Of a stretch of 64,000 bases of DNA, positions 60,722-64,000 are shown piece after piece. A program made the position numbers and the translations under genes. This DNA is from an uncultured Bacteroides sp. (GTDB lineage: Bacteria > Bacteroidota > Bacteroidia > Bacteroidales > Bacteroidaceae). The number at the start of each line of letters is the position of its first letter. Positions within the stretch are counted from its first letter, which is position 1. The notes below the pieces were generated by a model, which was given only the letters and a program-made list of their open reading frames with translations, was not told where the DNA came from and did no database searches. The stretch is taken from positions 1 through 64,000 of the forward strand of contig CASEKR010000001.1 in the NCBI GenBank assembly GCA_949288585.1, written 5' to 3'.

Positions 60722-61291
60722 ATGAAAATCTTAGTGTTGAATGCAAGTCCCCGTCGGGAGGGGAATATCGCTCGGATGCTGCAAGCCATAGAAAGTGAAG
60801 CAGAAGAACTGGGGATGGAAGTCCATAATGAGTGCGTCTCACGGCTCACAGTCCGGCCTTGCACCGGTTGCATGGTCTGCCGGACGCGCAAAGAATGCGC
60901 CCTGCCCGCTGACGATGCGCAACGGTTGTTGACACTGATTACCGATTCCGATGCGCTGGTGATCGGCGCACCCTGTTATTGGGGCAACATGCCCGGCACG
61001 TTGAAAGTGCTTTTCGACCGCATGGTCTACGGAATGATGGGGGAAAGCCCGCGCGGCCTGCCACTCCCATTGCACAAAGGGAAGAAGGCCATCCTGGTGG
61101 CCACTTGCACGACTCCCTGGCCGTTCAACATCTGGTTTCACCAGTCACGGGGAACCATCCGCGCCTTGCGCGAGGTGCTGAAATGGAGCGGCTTTAAAAT
61201 TGCCGCTTCCATCGAGCGGGGAGGAACGCGGAAAAATCCTTTAACGGAACGGGACTTGGAGCGGTGCCGCCGGGCAATACATCGGCTTTAA
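60722..61291 (+). CDS. NADPH-dependent FMN reductase-like iron-sulfur flavoprotein
   Basis: This 189-residue flavodoxin-fold protein has the FMN phosphate loop in NASPRREGN and a cysteine motif with Cys47, Cys50, Cys53 and Cys59, as in archaeal and clostridial iron-sulfur flavoproteins that bind a 4Fe-4S cluster. PCYWGNMPGTLK is the second FMN-contacting segment. It may act in electron transfer or oxygen/peroxide detoxification, but no partner is encoded next to it. It is divergent from the patatin and ends just before a strong repeat hairpin. Confidence 0.85.
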   Translation: MKILVLNASPRREGNIARMLQAIESEAEELGMEVHNECVSRLTVRPCTGCMVCRTRKECALPADDAQRLLTLITDSDALVIGAPCYWGNMPGTLKVLFDRMVYGMMGESPRGLPLPLHKGKKAILVATCTTPWPFNIWFHQSRGTIRALREVLKWSGFKIAASIERGGTRKNPLTERDLERCRRAIHRL

Positions 61292-61321
61292 GAGAGAGTT
61301 GGCACTACCTTCGCATAGAAT

Positions 61322-61387
61322 CATCGGCAATGTTTCATGGAATCATCGGCAATGATTCCATGAAACATCGGCAATGATTCCCTTGCA
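61322..61387. repeat. Array E, 22-bp period, three units with hairpin
   Basis: CATCGGCAATG occurs at 61322, 61344 and 61366, exactly 22 bases apart. Arms at 61330-61346 and 61352-61368 pair perfectly over 17 bp with a CGGCA loop. It lies between two convergent genes and may act as a terminator, although the T-run is weak. Confidence 0.92.
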
Positions 61388-61434
61388 AGGCCATACGAAG
61401 CGGCGGACTTTGCCGTAAGCCGGGCATGAAAAGG

Positions 61435-63480
61435 TCAGGCTTTCTCTTTGAGCAGTTCCTCCAGCCGCAACACTTCGTCGCGGTACTGGGCAGCTTCGAT
61501 AAAGTTCAGTTTCTTGGCAGCGTCTTGCATCTGCTTGCGGGTGTGGGCAATGCTCTTCTCCAATTGCTCGCGGCTCATGTACTGCATGACCGGATCGGCC
61601 GCCACGTATGTATCGGCTTTCACCTCGGCATAGGGACGCGGCACTTGGAACGTGGCAGGTTTCTCCGGTATGTCAGCCGACATGGAAGCAAAGGGACTGA
61701 TAGACTTGGCTTTCTTGAGGGGCTGCGGGATGATGCCATGCTCCTCGTTGTAACGCAATTGCTTCTCGCGGCGCCGGTTGGTTTCCTCAATGGTCAGGCG
61801 CATGCTTTCAGTGACAATGTCGGCATACATGATAACGCGCCCGTTCACATTGCGGGCGGCGCGCCCGGCCGTCTGGGTCAGCGAACGGTGCGAACGGAGG
61901 AAGCCCTCCTTGTCTGCGTCCAGGATGGCCACCAAGGAGACTTCGGGCAAATCCAGGCCTTCGCGCAGGAGATTGACGCCCACCAACACGTCGTAGACTC
62001 CCTCGCGCAAGTCGGCCATGATTTTCACCCGTTCCATCGTATCCACATCGCTATGGATATAGTTGCACCTGACGCCGTTGTTCAGCAGATATTCGGTCAG
62101 TTCTTCAGCCATACGCTTCGTCAGGGTCGTGACCAACGTCCTTTCCCCATGCTCGATGCGCTGCTGGATTTCTTCCATCAAGTCGTCTATCTGGTTATGG
62201 CTGGGACGGATTTCTATAATAGGGTCCAACAAGCCCGTGGGACGGATGACCTGTTCCACGACGACGCCTTCAGACTTCATCAATTCGTAATCCGCCGGAG
62301 TCGCGCTGACGTAGATGACTTGGTGGGTCATGACTTCAAATTCGTCGAACTTCAGAGGACGGTTGTCGAAAGCGGCCGGCAAGCGGAAACCATATTCTAC
62401 CAAATTGGACTTCCGCGCCCGGTCTCCTCCATACATGGCCCGGAGTTGCGGGATGCTGACGTGGCTTTCGTCAATGACCGTCAGGTAATCTTCCGGGAAG
62501 AAATCCAGCAGGCAATAAGGCCTTGTCCCCGGCGACCTGTTGTCGAAGTAACGAGAATAGTTCTCAATGCCGGCACAATGACCCAGTTCGCGCAACATCT
62601 CCATGTCGTACGTTACACGTTCTTGCAAACGCTTGGCTTCCAACATCTGACCGCGTTCCTCGAACCACTCCACTTGCGTCTTCAAATCATCTTCAATCTC
62701 ATGAATGGCCCGCAGCGTGCTTTCCTTGGTAGTCATGAATAAGTTGGCGGGATAAATATTGTAATCGTCCATTTTCCCCTTACAAACACCGGAAATGGGG
62801 TCGATTTCTTCTATCGCATCCACTTCATCCCCCCAAAAAGTTACCCTCAGCAACGTGTCGGCATAAGCCAGCCAAATGTCTACGGTATCGCCCCTCACCC
62901 GGAAACGCCCCCGGTTCAGTTCCATATCGTTGCGAACATACAAGCAGTCTACCAACCGACGCAAAAAGACGTTCCGGCTGAATGCCTTCCCACACTTTAC
63001 CTCAATGACATTGTTATAAAAATCCGACGGATTACCCATGCCGTAAATGCACGACACGGAAGATACCACGATGACATCTTTCCGACCAGATAACAAAGAA
63101 GAAATAGTAGCCAAACGCAACTTGTCTATTTCGTCATTGATAGACAAATCCTTTTCTATATAAGTATCCGTGGAGGGGACGTATGCCTCGGGCTGATAGT
63201 AATCATAATAAGACACGTAGTATTCCACAGCGTTTTTCGGAAAGAATCCTTTAAATTCACTGTATAACTGCGCGGCCAGAGTCTTGTTGTGGCTCAAAAT
63301 CAGAGTAGGTTTGTTCAGGTTGGCTATGACGTTGGCAATCGTGAATGTTTTTCCCGAGCCCGTCACGCCCAACAAGGTCTGGGCGGGCAGTCCCTGACAA
63401 AGGCCTTCCGTCAGTTGGGCGATGGCTTCCGGTTGGTCTCCGGTAGGCTGATAATTCGATGTCAATTCAAACTTATTCAT
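61435..63480 (-). CDS. uvrB: UvrABC excision nuclease subunit B
   Basis: UvrB is the damage-verifying helicase-like subunit of nucleotide excision repair. The 681-residue protein has Walker A GVTGSGKT (38-45), the beta-hairpin region around YYDYYQPEAYVP, the DESH-type motif in VIDESHVSIPQ, helicase motifs such as GVNLLREGLDLPEV, and a C-terminal UvrC-binding domain (about 640-678). It is convergent with the flavoprotein gene and divergent from paaK. Confidence 0.97.
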   Translation of the reverse strand: MNKFELTSNYQPTGDQPEAIAQLTEGLCQGLPAQTLLGVTGSGKTFTIANVIANLNKPTLILSHNKTLAAQLYSEFKGFFPKNAVEYYVSYYDYYQPEAYVPSTDTYIEKDLSINDEIDKLRLATISSLLSGRKDVIVVSSVSCIYGMGNPSDFYNNVIEVKCGKAFSRNVFLRRLVDCLYVRNDMELNRGRFRVRGDTVDIWLAYADTLLRVTFWGDEVDAIEEIDPISGVCKGKMDDYNIYPANLFMTTKESTLRAIHEIEDDLKTQVEWFEERGQMLEAKRLQERVTYDMEMLRELGHCAGIENYSRYFDNRSPGTRPYCLLDFFPEDYLTVIDESHVSIPQLRAMYGGDRARKSNLVEYGFRLPAAFDNRPLKFDEFEVMTHQVIYVSATPADYELMKSEGVVVEQVIRPTGLLDPIIEIRPSHNQIDDLMEEIQQRIEHGERTLVTTLTKRMAEELTEYLLNNGVRCNYIHSDVDTMERVKIMADLREGVYDVLVGVNLLREGLDLPEVSLVAILDADKEGFLRSHRSLTQTAGRAARNVNGRVIMYADIVTESMRLTIEETNRRREKQLRYNEEHGIIPQPLKKAKSISPFASMSADIPEKPATFQVPRPYAEVKADTYVAADPVMQYMSREQLEKSIAHTRKQMQDAAKKLNFIEAAQYRDEVLRLEELLKEKA

Positions 63481-63590
63481 TTCCTTCTACAAATTAGCGG
63501 CAATATTCGGCAAAATCTTTGATATAAGCAAAAAAATCACTTATTTTGCAACACATCATTATAAACCCTCTTACCAATACACAGAAAGAC

Positions 63591-64000
63591 ATGATTTGGA
63601 ACGAAAGCATTGAATGCATGGATCGCGAAAATCTGCGCAAGATCCAAAGCATCCGCCTCAAGAAAACAGTGGAGCGAGTCTACCATGACACTCCTTTTTA
63701 CCGCAAGAAAATGCAGGAAATGGGCATCACCCCTGATGACATCGAAAGCATCGACGACATCGTAAAACTCCCCTTTACCACCAAGTTCGATTTACGCGAC
63801 AACTATCCCTTTGGACTTTGCGCCGTCCCGATGAGCCAAATAGTCCGTATTCATGCCTCTTCCGGGACGACAGGCAAACCTACCGTAGTGGGATATACCC
63901 GTAAGGACCTTTCTGCATGGGCAGAGTGCATCTCACGTGCTTTCACGGCCTACGGGGCAAGCAAATCAGACATCTTCCAGGTGTCGTATGGATACGGCCT
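63591..64000 (+). CDS. paaK: Phenylacetate-CoA ligase, 3'-truncated by window edge
   Basis: The first 136 codons of an adenylate-forming enzyme are visible, starting [11 protein letters not shown]. The ATP-binding P-loop [14 protein letters not shown] is present, and PLPFTT-like residues ([17 protein letters not shown]) match PaaK. Phenylacetate-CoA ligases activate phenylacetate or other aryl acids with CoA; in Bacteroides they are often linked to 2-oxoacid ferredoxin oxidoreductases for aromatic amino acid metabolism. Those genes, if present, would lie beyond the window. An imperfect promoter with TTTG at 63518 may drive it. Confidence 0.93.
   Translation, partial: MIWNESIECMDRENLRKIQSIRLKKTVERVYHDTPFYRKKMQEMGITPDDIESIDDIVKLPFTTKFDLRDNYPFGLCAVPMSQIVRIHASSGTTGKPTVVGYTRKDLSAWAECISRAFTAYGASKSDIFQVSYGYG

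Overview
The window is a 64 kb piece of a Bacteroidota chromosome, most likely Bacteroidales, family Bacteroidaceae (Bacteroides or Phocaeicola-like). The evidence is lineage-specific protein types: a serine palmitoyltransferase, a complete Na+-NQR, DUF4296, DUF3332, DUF1893 and DUF6266 proteins, a TamL-like outer-membrane assembly lipoprotein and long Bacteroides-type LspA and IleS. In addition, TAnnTTTG -7 boxes, often with TTTG 17-20 bases upstream (the Bacteroides sigma-ABfr promoter), sit in front of many genes. No transposase, integrase, phage or CRISPR locus is visible. The content is core chromosome.

Layout. 1-5.6 kb: 3' part of ileS, a degenerate DksA/TraR protein, lspA, a DUF4296 lipoprotein and a small ORF, all forward. 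5.5-9.1 kb: a TrmH methyltransferase divergent from a TamL/BamA-like lipoprotein. 9.2-16.4 kb (reverse): a DUF3332 protein and a tight operon lon-tgt-lptG-ferredoxin-type aldo/keto reductase-DUF1893. 16.6-25 kb: trmN6, tRNA-Pro, serine palmitoyltransferase divergent from a lipid kinase, aspS, gtrA and the agmatine pair aguA-aguB. 25-35 kb: nif3, a zinc-ribbon coiled-coil protein, an HsdR-N nuclease-like protein, holA, an AT-rich gap, an XRE regulator, pyrK-pyrD, trmD, ligA, dapA and two tandem tRNA-Arg genes. 35-43 kb: a type Vd patatin, htpG and clpC. 42.8-48.7 kb: nqrA-F in one reverse operon. 49-54 kb: a DUF6266 protein, prmA, a Trp-rich/Ser-Arg-rich exported protein and a FadL/OmpP1 porin. 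54-57 kb: an ECF sigma operon with an anti-sigma-like membrane protein and outer-membrane products. 56.8-64 kb: reverse rubrerythrin with a Fur/PerR regulator, nadE, an RssA-like patatin, an FMN/Fe-S flavoprotein, uvrB and the start of paaK.

Functional themes are envelope biogenesis (lspA, TamL, lptG, SPT and lipid kinase, two patatins, FadL), protein quality control (lon, htpG, clpC), tRNA biology (ileS, aspS, tgt, trmD, trmN6, TrmH), oxidative stress (PerR, rubrerythrin) and Na+-coupled respiration (nqr).

The least explained feature is non-coding. At least seven intergenic spots hold short tandem arrays whose repeat period is 21, 22 or 23 bp (one is 11 bp), close to one or two turns of DNA. 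Three of them share the palindromic core ACTTAAGT at exactly 22-bp steps, and all three lie about 180-320 bp upstream of envelope or lipid genes (TamL, SPT/lipid kinase, outer-membrane patatin). The other four use unrelated cores. I do not recognise this as a described repeat class. Two further protein-level oddities are a Tgt without its three zinc cysteines and a DksA/TraR homologue with only one of four finger cysteines.
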